DNA from: Lachnospiraceae bacterium
Lineage (GTDB): Bacteria; Bacillota; Clostridia; Lachnospirales; Lachnospiraceae
NCBI GenBank assembly: GCA_900771955.1
Contig: CAAGPW010000167.1
Coordinates: 30,153-94,152 of the forward strand
Reading direction: 5' to 3'
Length of the DNA stretch: 64,000 nucleotides
Below the pieces are notes generated by a model. It searched no databases and was not told the origin of the DNA. It was given only the letters and a program-made list of their open reading frames with translations. Shown piece after piece: positions 63,025-64,000 of this stretch (position 1 is the stretch's first letter; each line of letters opens with the position of its first letter). The translations under genes were made by a program, and so were the position numbers.

Positions 63025-63816
63025 CTATGACCTTACTCTGGCATCCCGGATGCCTTCCCACATCCACTGCTTCGCCTGCTGCAGGCTTACCTCCGTGCAT
63101 AATTTACCTCTATGGGCATAGAGAAAGCGCAGGGACAGTGGCCATTCCAGCCAGCCATACAGATAGTGATACAGCACCCCTCTGTCGTAGAAGAACTTCT
63201 TATTATAGCCCTGAAACCATGTGGATTCCCCGGCCTCTTCTCTGCCGATGGTCACCGGCGCAGTATATACCCGGTATCCCTTTTTCAGGAATTCCGTCAG
63301 GAAAAGGCTGTCCTCGCCGTTGCTGTACCTGGCACCGCCGCCGAACAACAGGGAATACTGGATCCCCGACCGCAGCAGGCTATCCCTGCGCACAGCGAAG
63401 CTGACGGCGCCGTAACGCCCGCAATTATACCAGTGCACCCGCTTCCGCTCCGTGATATGGTAGGTCCGCCGCTCTTCCGCCACCTCAATATTGAAAATGA
63501 TCATATCCGCCCGGGGATTTTGCTTAAATTCCGCAAGGATCGCCGCCTCATAGCCATCCTCATATACGATATCTTCATCTGAAAAAAGGCAGATGTCTCC
63601 TTTTGCCCGAAGAATAGCTTCATTCCGGCTTCTGCCGATGCCACGTTCGGGAAAGCTGTAGAAACGGACGGTTCCGTTCCCCGAAGATATCTGCATTTCC
63701 TCCTGCCCCAGTCTGTCACACTGATTGATGATCACTGCGTCCGACGCAAGGTTCATATGTTGTACTGTCTCCGGAAGAGAAGCATTCATCACCGATGCCA
63801 GAACTTCTACCTTCAT
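63025..63816 (-). CDS. Family GT2 glycosyltransferase
   Basis: The 263-residue enzyme has a GT-A fold in short form: VEVLASVMNASLPETVQHMN, IGRSRNEAILRAKGDICLFS and SDEDIVYEDGY, in which SDED provides the metal site, then GGGARYSNGEDSLFLTEFLK. Its start overlaps the stop of the gene to the right (ATGA). It probably adds a sugar to the EPS unit made by the right-hand operon. Confidence 0.9.
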   Translation of the reverse strand: MKVEVLASVMNASLPETVQHMNLASDAVIINQCDRLGQEEMQISSGNGTVRFYSFPERGIGRSRNEAILRAKGDICLFSDEDIVYEDGYEAAILAEFKQNPRADMIIFNIEVAEERRTYHITERKRVHWYNCGRYGAVSFAVRRDSLLRSGIQYSLLFGGGARYSNGEDSLFLTEFLKKGYRVYTAPVTIGREEAGESTWFQGYNKKFFYDRGVLYHYLYGWLEWPLSLRFLYAHRGKLCTEVSLQQAKQWMWEGIRDARVRS

Positions 63817-64000
63817 CCCTGCGCTCCTCCGTTCTCCTGTTCCTGCGTCTGTATGGCTCCCGGTAAAAAATAGTAGTCGCGGATCAGTCTTTCATCCGCA
63901 TTCCACAAAAAGGCTCCGTCCACAGTGCAGTCCTGGGTTTTCAAATATTCCAGCACCGCTTCCAGCTTTTTCCCCACCCGTTCTCCGGCGGGTACCGCCA
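63813..64000 (-). CDS. C-terminal 61 residues of an unrecognised protein
   Basis: The open minus-strand frame enters from the window edge and reads AVPAGERVGKKLEAVLEYLK, then DGAFLWNADERLIRDYYFLP and a short polar tail, to a TGA at 63813-63815 that overlaps the GT2 start. It lies in the same operon as the EPS genes. The visible part is too short to name the family; LWNADERLIRDYYF could be the end of a glycosyltransferase or related sugar enzyme. Confidence 0.7.
   Translation of the reverse strand, partial: AVPAGERVGKKLEAVLEYLKTQDCTVDGAFLWNADERLIRDYYFLPGAIQTQEQENGGAQG

Overview
The window looks like part of the chromosome of a gut Lachnospiraceae-type member of the Clostridia. The evidence is moderate GC, strong AGGAGG ribosome-binding sites, many ATGA-type overlaps, a desulfoferrodoxin, Lachnospiraceae-style secreted DUF4214 proteins and an AAA-ATPase-like/PD-(D/E)XK gene. 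No rRNA, tRNA or CRISPR array was seen. Almost the whole window is a composite locus for surface polysaccharides and the proteins that go with them.

Layout. (1) 1-2400, minus strand: a cut-off secreted M6-like metallopeptidase, then a scar made of a decayed glycosyltransferase, a deleted IS5/IS1182-type transposase and a fossil UDP-galactopyranose mutase. (2) 2417-8326, minus: an acyltransferase and an operon gmd-rmd-araC-manC-desulfoferrodoxin that makes GDP-mannose and GDP-D-rhamnose. (3) 8427-9878, minus: a secreted DUF4214 protein. (4) 10286-23283, plus: an operon from a clear sigma-A promoter with rfbF-rfbG-rfbH, a ThDP enzyme and an SDR (a likely CDP-yersiniose-like branched sugar route), glycosyltransferases, a DUF4422 protein, a Wzx flippase, an AT-rich membrane protein and glf. 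(5) 23347-33352, minus: a Wzm/Wzt ABC exporter with three GT4 enzymes, two small paralogous coiled-coil proteins, a GT-C/DUF4214 fusion and a frameshifted membrane protein. (6) 33451-47822, minus: four secreted DUF4214 proteins (beta-helix, stand-alone, C1A peptidase, glucosaminidase), then GT4 enzymes alternating with small DUF4214-like proteins. (7) 47845-54332: an AAA-ATPase-like gene, a plus-strand membrane protein preceded by a 34-residue ORF, a GT2, and an ATPase plus PD-(D/E)XK-like pair resembling a two-gene defence system. (8) 54561-64000, minus: an EPS-type operon with initiating phosphoglycosyltransferase, CapD-type dehydratase, reductase, GT2/GT4 enzymes and an EpsG-like polymerase.

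How it may work together (inference). Three export routes lie side by side: Wzx (region 4), ABC-2 (region 5) and Wzx/Wzy-type EPS (region 8). GDP-rhamnose enzymes plus Wzm/Wzt plus GT4s resemble the Pseudomonas A-band gene set. The recurring DUF4214 module, found as the conserved C-terminus of secreted enzymes, fused to a membrane GT and as small cytoplasmic partners of GT4s, suggests that it recognises the glycan made here. That would make it a non-covalent anchor to a self-encoded polysaccharide, and it is the main candidate for an undescribed system.
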